From Burkholderiales bacterium (GTDB lineage Bacteria; Pseudomonadota; Gammaproteobacteria; Burkholderiales; Burkholderiaceae): a DNA stretch of 64,000 bases. The notes below the pieces were generated by a model. It had not been told where the DNA came from, searched no databases, and saw nothing but the letters and a program-made list of their open reading frames with translations. A program made the position numbers and the translations under genes. The DNA lies in assembly GCA_026225235.1 (NCBI GenBank), contig JAMFSK010000095.1, positions 62,001 to 126,000 on the forward strand, in the 5' to 3' direction. Of the stretch, positions 47,798 to 57,796 are shown piece after piece; within the stretch, counting starts at the first letter, position 1, and each line of letters opens with the position of its first letter.

Positions 47798-48411
47798 GCA
47801 CCTGGATCCGAGGACCGCGATGGCTATCGGGTGCAGTGCTTGCCGCACTGGTGGTCCTGTCCGGATGTAGTTCGACCCCGGACAAAATCACCCTATTACC
47901 GGATCCGGACGGCAGCGTCGGTACGGTCATTGTCCGCAGCGGCAGCGAGACGCAAGTAATCGACAAGCCTTACACACGCGTGGATGTCGTCAAGGGCGGC
48001 GCCATCGAACAAACGGCCGACAGCCAATCCGGGGTGCAGGCTCGCTATGGCGCGTTACTCGCTGCGCAGCCTCCGCGCCCCACGACCTTTACCATCAATT
48101 TTTTGTTCGACTCCGCGACTCAATTGGCGCCGGATTCATCGGCCACCGTGGCCAAGTTGAAGGCGACGCTGGCGACCTGGCCCGCCCCTCATCTCACGGT
48201 TGTCGGGCACACCGATCTGGCCGGCGCTCAAGACTTCAATGACAAGTTATCGATGCAGCGGGCGCAAACCGTCGCAGGCTTCCTGATCAAGGCGGGCATT
48301 CCTGCGCAGCAGATTGAGACGGTTGGCCGGGGCAAGCGCGAGCCGGTCGTGCATACGGCAGACGGCGTTCCCAATCAGACGAACCGACGCGTTGTCATCA
48401 CAGTTCAATGA
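47794..48411 (+). CDS. OmpA-family lipoprotein
   Basis: A 205-residue lipoprotein, start TTG 47794 overlapping the FecR stop. Lipobox VLSGC with Cys25. Residues about 95-205 are an OmpA-type peptidoglycan-binding domain: FLFDSATQLAPDSSATVAKLKATL, VVGHTDLAGAQDFNDKLSMQRAQTV and ETVGRGKREPV ending NRRVVITV. The N-terminal part (residues 30-90) is a separate unassigned domain. It would tether the module to the peptidoglycan. Confidence 0.9.
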   Translation: MSTWIRGPRWLSGAVLAALVVLSGCSSTPDKITLLPDPDGSVGTVIVRSGSETQVIDKPYTRVDVVKGGAIEQTADSQSGVQARYGALLAAQPPRPTTFTINFLFDSATQLAPDSSATVAKLKATLATWPAPHLTVVGHTDLAGAQDFNDKLSMQRAQTVAGFLIKAGIPAQQIETVGRGKREPVVHTADGVPNQTNRRVVITVQ

Positions 48412-48462
48412 TCCGAGCAGTTTGCTCTCGCGCCTGTGATCGTATGATTTCCGAATGCTGAC

Positions 48463-49974
48463 ATGAAACGCCTGCACGAGTCATGGCTCCCCTTGATCAG
48501 GATGATGCTGACAGCGGGCAGGGGGCGTCCGGTGGCGCTCGTGGTCCTGTTCGGCCTGAGCTTGCTCAACCTATGCAGTGAATTGCCCCGCAATGCCGAC
48601 CGTCCGGCGCTTGTGGGTTCGCTCGACGAGATAGTCCGCGACTCGTTTGGCGCGCCCCGGCAGCTGCTGTTCGACCACTATCAGCGTCGATTTCCGCGCA
48701 TTCCGACCTCACAACCCGTGACCATTGTCGAAATCGACGACAAGACCCTGGCCGATGTCGGTCAATGGCCCTGGCCGCGCAATCGACTGGCGACCCTGAT
48801 CGATGCCATCGCCGCACAGAAACCGGTGGCGATCGGTCTCGACATTTATATGCCCGAGCCCGATCAGACGTCTCCCGACAAGGTGGCGGACAACCTGCCT
48901 CCGACCGCCGCCGGTCTCGCAGCCCAGTTGCGGTTACTCCCGAGTCACGAGGCCATTCTTGCGCGCTCGCTGAGTGCGTCGCCCTCCGTACTGGGTGCCG
49001 CGGCGTTCGATCATTCAGCGTTCGCCACCAGCACCGATATGCGAAGCGCGCCCATCCGCGTGCATGGCACCGACCCGCTGAGCAAAGTACAACGGTTCAG
49101 TTACGTGCTTGCCAGCCTGCCGGAGTTGCAGGCCGCGGCGCATGGGCAGGCGATGCTCAATGTGGCGCTTGAACAGGGCACGGTTCGGCGCATTCCTCTC
49201 ATCATGGGTTTGGGCGACAAGCTGGTCCCCGGCTTGCCGATAGAAATGCTGCGCGTCGCCACGGGTTCACCGGTGGTCGACGTCTATGCCGAGCGCTCGG
49301 GTGTGCAGGCCGTGGGCGTCGCGGATGTGCTGGTACCCACGCAGTCCGACGGAGACTTCCTGCTGCATTTCGCGTCCATTCGGTCGACGTTGAACCGTTA
49401 TGTGTCCGCGAGTGACGTTCTGCATGGGAAGGTCGATCCCGACCGACTCCGTAACAAGCTGGTGCTTGTCGGCCTTACAGGCTCCGGCCTGACCGATATG
49501 CGCACCACGGTGCTGGGCGAGCTGGTGCCAGGGATTGAAATCCAGGCCCAGATGATCGAGGCCATTTTTGAAGGACGTTACCTGCGACGGCCGGCCTGGC
49601 TGAAGTCGGCTGAATGCGCCTTCATCATGATGTTCGGCTTGCTGATCATCTGGTACTTGCCGCGTACCGACTCCCGGCTGACGAAGTTCATTCGAGCGGT
49701 TCCGAAGGCTTCCGCCATTCTCGGTCTGTCCGTGAATTTATTGTCTCTGTATAGCTGTCTGCTGATTTTCAAGTATTTTGGATTGCTGGTCGACGCGGCC
49801 TCGATTTCCATTATTTTGTCTGCGGTGATGGGCTGCTTCTTTTCAACCGCGTTGCTCGGCAACGAGGCCCATCGCAGCGCCGATGTCGCGCGCACGGAGG
49901 CGAGTGAGGGGAAGGCCCAGCATCCGGTTCAACCCGAGATCCCAGAGCGAACCCGGGATAACATGGAAGCCTGA
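48463..49974 (+). CDS. CHASE2-domain membrane protein without a recognisable output domain
   Basis: A 503-residue protein. One N-terminal helix (about residues 24-40, PVALVVLFGLSLLNLCSEL) leads to a periplasmic CHASE2 domain (about 45-355) containing IVEIDDKTLADVGQWPWPRNRLATLIDAI, AIGLDIYMPEPD, NKLVLVGLTGSGLTDMRTTVLGELVPGIEIQAQMIEAI. Three C-terminal helices follow (about 380-400, 415-435, 440-465), then a short charged tail. CHASE2 proteins normally end in a guanylate cyclase, kinase or GGDEF domain; this one has none. It shares an operon with FecR and OmpA-like genes, 51 bp after the latter. Confidence 0.88.
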   Translation: MKRLHESWLPLIRMMLTAGRGRPVALVVLFGLSLLNLCSELPRNADRPALVGSLDEIVRDSFGAPRQLLFDHYQRRFPRIPTSQPVTIVEIDDKTLADVGQWPWPRNRLATLIDAIAAQKPVAIGLDIYMPEPDQTSPDKVADNLPPTAAGLAAQLRLLPSHEAILARSLSASPSVLGAAAFDHSAFATSTDMRSAPIRVHGTDPLSKVQRFSYVLASLPELQAAAHGQAMLNVALEQGTVRRIPLIMGLGDKLVPGLPIEMLRVATGSPVVDVYAERSGVQAVGVADVLVPTQSDGDFLLHFASIRSTLNRYVSASDVLHGKVDPDRLRNKLVLVGLTGSGLTDMRTTVLGELVPGIEIQAQMIEAIFEGRYLRRPAWLKSAECAFIMMFGLLIIWYLPRTDSRLTKFIRAVPKASAILGLSVNLLSLYSCLLIFKYFGLLVDAASISIILSAVMGCFFSTALLGNEAHRSADVARTEASEGKAQHPVQPEIPERTRDNMEA

Positions 49975-50059
49975 TCAGGGCGGCGGAGTGAGGGGAGGCA
50001 GCAGTTCCGTCACGCCGTCTTGTCATCGTCATTTTTACCAATGAGGCCTTGAGGTTCTC

Positions 50060-50605
50060 GTGCAACTACGCATCGCGGTACCTGACGACGCTGAGGCGAT
50101 CTCCGCGATTTACGCGCCCATTGTCAGCGACACGACTATTTCGTTTGAACTCGAACCACCGACTGCGGACGCCATGCGGGAGCGGTTGATCGAGACACTG
50201 CAACGTTTCCCGTGGCTGGTCAGTCTCGACGAGGCGGGTGAAGTGAGCGGCTATGCCTACGCGAGTGCGCATCGCGCGAGAGCTGCCTATCAATGGTCCG
50301 CGGATACCACGGTCTATGTACGCGCCGATAGTCGAGGGCAACGGGTCGGACGCGGGCTTTACGCCGCTTTGTTTGAAGAGTTGACCGGACTTGGTTACGC
50401 GCAGGCATTCGCTGGAATTGCACTCCCTAACTTAGCGAGTGTTGCCCTGCACGAAGCCGTCGGATTCACCGCGGTGGGCGTGTATCGAAATGTCGGCTTC
50501 AAGCTTGGGGCATGGCGCGATGTAGGCTGGTGGCAAAAGACACTGCGTTCATACAGTACTGAACCGGCCGCACCGATCGCCTTTGCCGCCGCTTCGGGTC
50601 GCTGA
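50060..50605 (+). CDS. PAT-like GNAT N-acetyltransferase
   Basis: A 181-residue GNAT protein, start GTG 50060. The sequence follows phosphinothricin/methionine-sulfone acetyltransferases: YAPIVSDTTISFELEPP, GYAYASAHRARAAYQWSADTTVYVRADSRGQRVGRGLYAALFEEL with the acetyl-CoA loop RGQRVGRG, NLASVALHEAVGFTAVGVYRNVGFKLGAWRDVGWWQK. The likely substrates are glutamine-synthetase inhibitors such as methionine sulfoximine or phosphinothricin. It is a monocistronic unit. The C-terminal 12 residues are an added Ala/Pro tail. Confidence 0.9.
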   Translation: MQLRIAVPDDAEAISAIYAPIVSDTTISFELEPPTADAMRERLIETLQRFPWLVSLDEAGEVSGYAYASAHRARAAYQWSADTTVYVRADSRGQRVGRGLYAALFEELTGLGYAQAFAGIALPNLASVALHEAVGFTAVGVYRNVGFKLGAWRDVGWWQKTLRSYSTEPAAPIAFAAASGR

Positions 50606-50645
50606 GGCGTCGCAGCGCCGATTTTGCTGCGCTATACTCCAGCCG

Positions 50646-51011
50646 GTGAAGCTTCTCCGACTCTTCTTCGTCCTGTTGCTGTGCGCGATGCTGCCCCTAA
50701 GCGGGCTGGCAGCCAGTGGCTTGACGGGGCAGTGTCCGATGCAGGCGGCGATGGGTGAGCACAACGGTGCCATGTCGACGAATATGGCTGACTGCGATTC
50801 GATGAAGCCTGCATCGGGTGATGACGGGAAGGCGAAGGCGTCGCTATGCAAGGTGGCCGCCGGCTGTCAGATGGGTAGTCTCTATCACCCGGTTTCCGCG
50901 CTTGCTGTGGTTCGACTTGCTGGATCGTTTTCCCCCCTCCGTTTCCAATACGCAGAGTCGCTCTCGGTCCGTGCGCCCGATGGGCTCTGGCGCCCTCCTC
51001 AGAATCTCTAA
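50646..51011 (+). CDS. Small secreted Met/Cys-containing protein ahead of the metal-efflux genes
   Basis: A 121-residue protein from GTG 50646 with a signal peptide (LFFVLLLCAMLPLSGLAAS). The mature part is rich in Met and Cys (QCPMQAAMGEH, MSTNMADCDSM, CKVAAGCQMG), a pattern fitting copper or silver binding. It lies 154 bp before the cus-type operon on the same strand. Similar small proteins precede Cus/Cop loci in Burkholderiales, but I do not recognise a named family; a periplasmic metal buffer is the best guess. Confidence 0.7.
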   Translation: MKLLRLFFVLLLCAMLPLSGLAASGLTGQCPMQAAMGEHNGAMSTNMADCDSMKPASGDDGKAKASLCKVAAGCQMGSLYHPVSALAVVRLAGSFSPLRFQYAESLSVRAPDGLWRPPQNL

Positions 51012-51165
51012 CTCCGCTTATCCGGTTCACTGTCTTTGCGCGGTGATGTCGTCCTGATTCAGGACGTGAGTCCGTGTGGGTGTCTGCACGTTCGTCGCTA
51101 CGGTTGCTCTTATACCCGTATGCCCGTTCGTCTGCCCCTACGTCTCGACCATTCGGGGTTAGACC

Positions 51166-52458
51166 ATGTTTTCTACCATCGCCACGCCGCTTTGCCGGCG
51201 CGGCTGGGCACGTCCAAGTGCCGTCTTCGTTGCATTCGTCTTCGTTCATGGCATGTCTCAGGCACAGGAAGTCGCCCTCACGCTGGATGCTGCCTTGCAG
51301 TCATCGTCAGACCGAAACACCGCAATCCAGGCGGCACAGTCTTCCGTCAGCGCGAGTTCGAACGCGGCCATCATAGCCGGGCAATTGCCCAACCCGACAC
51401 TCAATGCGGGTGTCGACAATTTGCCGATCAATGGGTCGCAAGGCTTTACGATCGGCCAGAATATTCTGACGATGCGTCGGATTGGCATTCAACAGGAATG
51501 GGTGTCTTCGGACAAACGCCAACTTCGTTCTGATCTGGCCAATCAAATGGTCGATCGAGAGCGTTCAGGCTATCTCGGCCAAGTCGCCAATGTGCGGCAA
51601 CAGACTGCCATGGCGTGGTTGAGCGCGGCCTATGCCAAGCAGGCGCTGGCATTGCAGGAGGCGCTGGTCGACCACATGACGCATGAGCTGGCAGCGACGC
51701 AGGCATCGTATCGAGGTGCAAAGTCGACTGCTGCGGATGTCGTCCAGGCGCAACTGATGCTGGCGCAAACGCAGGATGATCGGCTCAAAGCCCGTCAAGT
51801 CTTCACGACCGCACTCATCGGCCTGTCTCGCTGGACCACTACGTCGGTGACCGATGTTATCGGCGATCCGCCCGCACCCGAGTCGGTTGTTGCCTCTCTG
51901 CCACTCGAACAACTTCGTGCAGTCCAGCCCGTGCTCGCTGCCGCTTCGGCGGACGTCCGTGTCGCAGATGCGGATACTGCCGTCGCCAACAGCAACCGCA
52001 GTGCTAATTGGACTTGGAACCTTTCGTATTTGCAGGGCGGGGGCCACGCGAGCTTCGTCTCGGTGGGCGTCAGCATTCCGTTGCCGATCAACCGGAAAAA
52101 CGTCGAAGACCGGGATGTCTCGGAGAAGGCCGATCTCGCCAACAAGGCACGCTTGCTATACGAGGACATGCAACGCCAGGTCGAGTCCGATATCGAGACT
52201 TTGTCGGCAACGCTCGCCAACGGACGGGAGCGTATCGCCAACCTGAAGCAGGGCTTGCTTCCCGCAGCGAACCAGCGCGTAAGCCTTGCCACGGCGGCCT
52301 ACCAAACGGGAACCGGTTCTCTCGCCGACGCCTTTTTGGCCAAGCGCGCGCAACTTGACGCCCAACTCAAAGTGCTCGATCTCCAACGGGAGGTCTCCCT
52401 GACCTGGGCACAGCTCGAATACCAGGTTGTGCCGCCCACCCTGTCGGCCAGCCAGTAA
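51166..52458 (+). CDS. cusC: CusC-type outer-membrane efflux channel (TolC family)
   Basis: A 430-residue outer-membrane factor. Signal peptide ends near SQAQE (VAFVFVHGMSQA). OEP repeats: NAAIIAGQLPNPTLNAGVDNLP in the first, GAKSTAADVVQAQLMLAQTQDDRLKARQVFTTALIGLSRW for the linking helix, and SVGVSIPLPINRKNVEDRDVSEKADLANKARLLYED in the second. It lacks a lipobox Cys. It heads a three-gene operon with the adaptor and pump genes, 10 and then minus 4 bases apart. Confidence 0.9.
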   Translation: MFSTIATPLCRRGWARPSAVFVAFVFVHGMSQAQEVALTLDAALQSSSDRNTAIQAAQSSVSASSNAAIIAGQLPNPTLNAGVDNLPINGSQGFTIGQNILTMRRIGIQQEWVSSDKRQLRSDLANQMVDRERSGYLGQVANVRQQTAMAWLSAAYAKQALALQEALVDHMTHELAATQASYRGAKSTAADVVQAQLMLAQTQDDRLKARQVFTTALIGLSRWTTTSVTDVIGDPPAPESVVASLPLEQLRAVQPVLAAASADVRVADADTAVANSNRSANWTWNLSYLQGGGHASFVSVGVSIPLPINRKNVEDRDVSEKADLANKARLLYEDMQRQVESDIETLSATLANGRERIANLKQGLLPAANQRVSLATAAYQTGTGSLADAFLAKRAQLDAQLKVLDLQREVSLTWAQLEYQVVPPTLSASQ

Positions 52459-52467
52459 GGAAAGAAC

Positions 52468-53760
52468 ATGAACCAGAAACTGATTGTGCGCGCCGTTGCG
52501 GCCGCGCTCGCTGCCGTCGTGCTGCTCGGTGCCGGCTATGTGGCGGGCGCTCGTCGCTCCTCGACTGACACTTCCATGGCGGATATGCCCAAGGCGCCCG
52601 CCATGAGCGCATCCGGAGACAATGTCGATCCGAAGAGCGGCCGCAAAGTGCTCTATTGGCACGACCCGATGGTGCCGAACCAGCATTTCGACAAGCCGGG
52701 CAAGTCTCCATTCATGGACATGCAACTCGAGCCCGTCTTCGCAGATGAAGGGGGATCGAGCGGGATCAAGGTCGACTCCGGACTTCAGCAGAACCTCGGC
52801 ATTCGATATGCCACGGTGCGTCGGCAAGATTCCGCCGAGGGCTTCGATGCCGTCGGCACCACGCAGTTCGACGAGTCGATGGCCGATGTCATCCAGTCAA
52901 GGGTGACGGGGTATATCGACCATCTGTACGCAAGCGCTCCTTTGCAACGCGTGACGAAGGGCGCACCTATCGCCTCGCTCTTTGTTCCCGATTGGCTAGC
53001 GCCGCAAGAGGAGTATCTGGCGTTGAAACGCGGCGGCATGGATGACGGTTTGCTGGCTGCGTCACGAGCCCGGATGCAAGCCCTGTCGATTCCTGATGGG
53101 CTGATTGCCAGCCTGGATCGAACCGGCAAGGTACAGACACACGTGACGCTGTTTGCCCAGGATGCGGGCGTGCTGACCGAGCTCAATGTTCACAACGGCG
53201 CGATGGTGTCGCCCGGACAAACGCTTGCCAAAGTCGCGGGTCTGTCGACGTTGTGGCTGATCGTTGAGATACCCGAATCGCTCGCCTTTCAGGCACAGCC
53301 AGGCATGACAGTCGACGCGACGTTTGCCGGCGATCCCACGCGACACTTTAGCGGCCACATCCGCGAGATCCTGCCGGGCATCAGCGCGGATAGCCGCACG
53401 CTCCAGGCTCGGCTTGAGATCGACAACACCGGTTTGAAGTTGACTCCGGGAATGCTGATGCGCGCCCATGTCAGCGGGGCAAAACCGGTCTCGCGTCTAC
53501 TGGTGCCATCCGAGGCCGTCATCACGACGGGCAAGCGGTCGATTGTCATCGTCAAGAACGACGATGGCCGGTTGCAGCCAGTCGAGATCACCGTGGGTAA
53601 CGATGGCGCAGACAACACGGAAGTGAAGAGCGGACTCACCGAAGGCCAGCAGGTCGTGGCGTCGGGCCAGTTCCTGATCGACTCGGAAGCGAGCTTGAAA
53701 TCGGTGCTTCCGAAACTCGACGGAATGACGCAACCGGATCCGGCCGGAGGTGCGAAATGA
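52468..53760 (+). CDS. cusB: CusB-type periplasmic adaptor with heavy-metal-binding segment
   Basis: A 430-residue membrane-fusion protein. An N-terminal membrane anchor ([23 protein letters not shown]) is followed by a heavy-metal-binding domain ([33 protein letters not shown]) as in CusB/CzcB relatives. The barrel-sandwich and beta-barrel domains follow ([49 protein letters not shown]). Met residues in the metal segment suit Cu(I)/Ag(I). AAGGAAAG lies before the start, and the stop overlaps the pump start. Confidence 0.93.
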   Translation: MNQKLIVRAVAAALAAVVLLGAGYVAGARRSSTDTSMADMPKAPAMSASGDNVDPKSGRKVLYWHDPMVPNQHFDKPGKSPFMDMQLEPVFADEGGSSGIKVDSGLQQNLGIRYATVRRQDSAEGFDAVGTTQFDESMADVIQSRVTGYIDHLYASAPLQRVTKGAPIASLFVPDWLAPQEEYLALKRGGMDDGLLAASRARMQALSIPDGLIASLDRTGKVQTHVTLFAQDAGVLTELNVHNGAMVSPGQTLAKVAGLSTLWLIVEIPESLAFQAQPGMTVDATFAGDPTRHFSGHIREILPGISADSRTLQARLEIDNTGLKLTPGMLMRAHVSGAKPVSRLLVPSEAVITTGKRSIVIVKNDDGRLQPVEITVGNDGADNTEVKSGLTEGQQVVASGQFLIDSEASLKSVLPKLDGMTQPDPAGGAK

Positions 53761-56700
53761 TCGCGCGCCTTATTCGCTGGTCCATCTATAACCGGTTCCT
53801 CGTATTGCTGGCGACCGTGCTCACCACCGCCTGGGGTTTTTACTCGCTGACCCAGACGCCGCTCGATGCACTTCCGGATCTTTCCGACACGCAGGTCATT
53901 ATCAAGGCCTCGTATCCGGGCAACGCGCCGCAGGTCGTCGAGGATCAGGTGACGTATCCGCTCACGACGACGCTGCTCGGTGTGCCGGGGGCCACGACCA
54001 TTCGCGCCTACTCGTCATTCGGCGACGCTTTCGTCTACGTGCTGTTCGACGACAAGACCGACCCGTACTGGGCCCGGTCCCGTGTGCTTGAGTATCTGAA
54101 TCAGGTACAGAGTCGGTTACCACCGGGCGCCACCGTGTCCCTCGGACCGGATGCGACCGGGGTGGGCTGGGTCTATGAATATGCACTTGTCGACCGAACC
54201 GGCAAGCACGATCTCGGACAACTGCGTGCGCTGAACGACTGGTTCCTGAAGTTCGAACTAAAGGCGGTGCCCAATGTTTCCGAAGTCGCGAGCATCGGCG
54301 GCATGGTGCAGCAATACCAGGTCGTGCTCGACCCGGACAAACTGCGCGCCTACGGCATCACGCAGGCTACCGTTGCGGACGCCATCGGCAAGGCAAACCA
54401 GGAGTCCGGAGGCTCCGTGTTGGAGCTTGCAGAGTCCGAGTATATGGTGAGGTCTTCCGGGTATCTCCGTTCACTTGACGACTTTCGCCACATCCCGCTT
54501 CGGACCAACGCTTCGGGCACGCCGGTAGTGCTCGGCGATGTAGCGCGAATCCAGATCGGTCCGGAAACGCGACGTGGCATTGCCGAGCTGAACGGTGAGG
54601 GCGAAGTCGCGGGTGGCGTCGTCGTGATGCGTTCGGGGAAAAACGCGCTGACCACGATCGACGCGGTCAAGGCAAAGTTCGCCGATCTGAAACGATCGCT
54701 TCCGCCGGGCGTCGAGGTCGTGACGACTTATGACCGCTCCCAGCTCATCGAACGAGCCGTCGACAATCTCACGGACAAGCTCATCGAAGAGTTCATCATC
54801 GTCGGGTTGGTATGTGCGGTGTTCCTGTTCCACTTGCGCAGCGCCTTCGTCGCGATCTTGTCGCTGCCCTTGGGCGTGCTCGCTGCGTTCATCGTGATGC
54901 GTTATCAAGGCGTCAACGCCAACCTGATGTCGCTCGGCGGCATCGCGATTGCCATCGGGGCAATGATCGACGCTGCGATTGTGATGATCGAGAACGCTCA
55001 CAAACATCTGGAGGCCGACGATCACAAGCATCCTGACACGCCGATCACAAACGCCCGGCGGTGGGAGCTGATTGCGGAGTCCGCTGCCGAGGTCGGGCCG
55101 GCCTTGTTCTTCTCCTTGCTCATCATCACGCTGTCGTTCATCCCGGTGTTCTCCCTCGAAGGACAGGAGGGCAAGCTGTTCGCGCCGCTGGCGTTTACGA
55201 AGACTTATACGATTGCGGCCGCGGCCGGATTATCGGTCACGCTCGTGCCGGTGTTGATGGGCTATTTGATTCGCGGGCGGATTCCGCATGAGAACGCGAA
55301 TCCGATCAATCGTGTGTTGATCCGGCTCTACCGTCCCTTGCTCGAAGCCACCCTGCGTCGCCCGTGGGCAGCGATCGGGTTGGCAGTCATCGCGCTCGCG
55401 ATCACACTGGTCCCGATCTCGCGGCTGGGTGGCGAATTCATGCCGCCGCTCGATGAAGGCGATCTGCTTTACATGCCGACCGCCTTACCCGGCATTTCAG
55501 CGGACAAGGCTGCTGAGTTGCTGCAACAGACCGATCGTCTGATCAAGACCGTGCCTGAGGTGAAGACCGTCTTTGGGAAATCGGGCCGAGCCGACACCGC
55601 GACCGACCCCGCGCCGTTCGAGATGTTTGAGACGACGATTCAATTCAAGCCGCGCAGCGAATGGCGTCCGGGGATGACGCCGGAGAAACTCGTCGATGAA
55701 CTCGATGCGCGAGTCAAGATCCCCGGCTTGTCGAATGTCTGGGTGCCTCCCATTCGGAATCGCCTGGATATGCTCTCGACCGGCATCAAGACGCCGGTCG
55801 GGGTGAAGATTTCCGGGCCGGACCTTGGACAGATCGACAAGATCGCCACGCAGGTGGAGTCCGTTCTGAAGAACGTTCCAGGCGTCACGTCGGCGTTGGC
55901 GGAACGGCTCAATGGTGGCCACTACATCGACGTCGATATCGACCGATTGACTGCAGCCCGCTATGGGCTGTCGGTGGCAGACATTCAGTCCATCGTGTCA
56001 TCGGCGGTCGGTGGCGACAACGTAGGCGAGGTGATCGCGGGACGCGAGCGTTTCCCGATCAATATCCGGTACCCGAGAGAGATTCGGGATTCCGTCGACA
56101 AGCTGCGCCAGTTGCCTGTCGTTACGGATCGCGGCGCGCAGATCATGCTGGGGGATGTAGCGGCCATTGAGATCTCCGATGGGCCACCGATGATCCGGAG
56201 TGAGAACGCGCGTCTGGCGGGTTATGTCTATGTCGATATTCGCGATACGGATCTGCAATCGGCTGTGAAAGCGATGCAACGTGCGGTGACGCAAAACGTC
56301 GCCCTGCCGCCGGGCTATTCGATTGCTTGGTCGGGTCAGTTCGAGTATCTGGAACGCGCCTCGGCAAAGTTGCGGACGGTGATTCCGGTGACGCTGGTCG
56401 TGATTTTCGTTTTGCTCTTTTTGACGTTCAACTCGGCAGCCGATGCTTTGCTGTTGATGTCGACCGTGCCTTTTGCGTTGGTGGGGGGATTCTGGCTGAT
56501 CTGGCTCCTGGGGCACGCGGTGTCGGTCGCGACTGCCGTGGGATTCATCGCCTTGTCGGGCGTGGCGGCAGAATTTGGCGTCGTCATGCTGCTCTATCTG
56601 AAGAGCGCGCTCAACCAGCGAATCAAGGACGGGCTGCCCTTTACCGAGGCGACGCTCATCGATGCCATTCGCGAGGGCGCGGTCCTCCGTGTGCGGCCTA

Positions 56701-56912
56701 AGGCGATGACCGTGGCCGTCGTGTTGGCAGGGCTCGTGCCGATCATGCTTGGTCATGGTGTCGGTTCCGAGGTCATGCAACGCATTGCAGCGCCGATGGT
56801 CGGCGGCATGGTGACCGCACCGCTTCTGTCGATGTTCATTATCCCGGCGGCCTGGTTGTTGCTGCAACGCCGACGCATTGCACGTGCAAGGACTGGGGCT
56901 CACGACGGGTAG
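53757..56912 (+). CDS. cusA: CusA-type heavy-metal RND efflux pump
   Basis: A 1051-residue RND transporter, near the length of E. coli CusA. The three methionines of the CusA site are conserved in context: [19 protein letters not shown] and LDMLSTGIK (equivalent to Met573, Met623 and Met672). Proton-relay Asp lies in [14 protein letters not shown]. The helix [16 protein letters not shown] and the C-terminal [13 protein letters not shown] segment are typical. The Met triad points to Cu(I)/Ag(I) rather than Zn/Co (CzcA). The start overlaps the adaptor stop by four bases. No sensor kinase gene (cusRS) is next to it. Confidence 0.95.
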   Translation: MIARLIRWSIYNRFLVLLATVLTTAWGFYSLTQTPLDALPDLSDTQVIIKASYPGNAPQVVEDQVTYPLTTTLLGVPGATTIRAYSSFGDAFVYVLFDDKTDPYWARSRVLEYLNQVQSRLPPGATVSLGPDATGVGWVYEYALVDRTGKHDLGQLRALNDWFLKFELKAVPNVSEVASIGGMVQQYQVVLDPDKLRAYGITQATVADAIGKANQESGGSVLELAESEYMVRSSGYLRSLDDFRHIPLRTNASGTPVVLGDVARIQIGPETRRGIAELNGEGEVAGGVVVMRSGKNALTTIDAVKAKFADLKRSLPPGVEVVTTYDRSQLIERAVDNLTDKLIEEFIIVGLVCAVFLFHLRSAFVAILSLPLGVLAAFIVMRYQGVNANLMSLGGIAIAIGAMIDAAIVMIENAHKHLEADDHKHPDTPITNARRWELIAESAAEVGPALFFSLLIITLSFIPVFSLEGQEGKLFAPLAFTKTYTIAAAAGLSVTLVPVLMGYLIRGRIPHENANPINRVLIRLYRPLLEATLRRPWAAIGLAVIALAITLVPISRLGGEFMPPLDEGDLLYMPTALPGISADKAAELLQQTDRLIKTVPEVKTVFGKSGRADTATDPAPFEMFETTIQFKPRSEWRPGMTPEKLVDELDARVKIPGLSNVWVPPIRNRLDMLSTGIKTPVGVKISGPDLGQIDKIATQVESVLKNVPGVTSALAERLNGGHYIDVDIDRLTAARYGLSVADIQSIVSSAVGGDNVGEVIAGRERFPINIRYPREIRDSVDKLRQLPVVTDRGAQIMLGDVAAIEISDGPPMIRSENARLAGYVYVDIRDTDLQSAVKAMQRAVTQNVALPPGYSIAWSGQFEYLERASAKLRTVIPVTLVVIFVLLFLTFNSAADALLLMSTVPFALVGGFWLIWLLGHAVSVATAVGFIALSGVAAEFGVVMLLYLKSALNQRIKDGLPFTEATLIDAIREGAVLRVRPKAMTVAVVLAGLVPIMLGHGVGSEVMQRIAAPMVGGMVTAPLLSMFIIPAAWLLLQRRRIARARTGAHDG

Positions 56913-57030
56913 CGCAGTCACATCGATCCACCCGCGGCGAAGCGCGAAGCCTCAAGCGCTGCGCCGGGGCGACAAAGGGAGGGGGGCGCCGCTCAGCGTG
57001 TAGACTGCTGCCTTTTGCAATTCTTGTGGC

Positions 57031-57786
57031 ATGGTGCAAGTTCCGCAGCGCGCAGCGTTCAGCGGCCCGACGCTCGTCCGCTTACTGGCGGGTCTGTCGG
57101 GCGTTGTTACCGAAGCTCCCCAATCGCTTTCGGACCGGTTGAGCCAATGGCTGGGCTGGACCGACGCGATCGCCCTGTCCACGGCGCTGAACGGCAATCC
57201 GCCTGCCGGCGCCGACGACATGCGAGTAATCGACAGCGATGAAAATACGCTGTGCACGCGTGCGCGCACGTCGCTGACGAATACCATCGCCGGCGCTTGT
57301 CAGTCCGCTCCCGCGAAGCGCGGCAGGTCCGCGCCAGTGCCTGTTCAGCTTGCTGCCTTTGAAGTCGCCGCGCGGGACGCCGCGGCCCACTATGCGGAAT
57401 GTCGTCAGCGTTACCTCTCCGCGCAGCAGTTGATGGAGATGGATATCGGCAATTTGCGTGGCCGCCTGCGAACCCTGCTGGCTGAGAAAACACCCGCCAT
57501 GGCCCGGCTCGCGGAAGTGGACGCTGTCATGGAGCAAGCACTGGGTTCACGCGAACGGAGTCTGCTGGCCGGTGTACCCGCCTTGCTCAAAGTCCACTTC
57601 GAGCGTTTGCATGAGGCCGAACATCGGGCGCTGAGCGAGGCCCAGACCTCGGGGGAGCCGGCAACCGTCACCCCCGGCGCGTGGCTGAATCTGTTCCGCA
57701 AGGATATGCAGAGCGTGTTGCTCGCCGAACTGGAGGTTCGGTTCCAACCGGTCGAAGGGTTGCTCGCCGCTCTTCGGACCCGCTAA
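57031..57786 (+). CDS. DUF3348 protein
   Basis: A 251-residue soluble protein, first of a four-gene operon. The N-terminus GPTLVRLLAGLSGVVTEAPQSLSDRLSQWLGWTDAIALSTAL is the family signature. The middle is helical (QLAAFEVAARDAAAHYAECRQRYLSAQQLMEMDIGNLRGRLRTLLAEK) and the end holds LKVHFERLHEAEHRAL. No enzymatic motif or membrane segment is visible. It precedes the DUF802 stator-like gene by 10 bases. Function unknown; cytoplasmic partner or regulator of the motor complex is inference. Confidence 0.8.
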   Translation: MVQVPQRAAFSGPTLVRLLAGLSGVVTEAPQSLSDRLSQWLGWTDAIALSTALNGNPPAGADDMRVIDSDENTLCTRARTSLTNTIAGACQSAPAKRGRSAPVPVQLAAFEVAARDAAAHYAECRQRYLSAQQLMEMDIGNLRGRLRTLLAEKTPAMARLAEVDAVMEQALGSRERSLLAGVPALLKVHFERLHEAEHRALSEAQTSGEPATVTPGAWLNLFRKDMQSVLLAELEVRFQPVEGLLAALRTR

Positions 57787-57796
57787 CTAAGACGCT

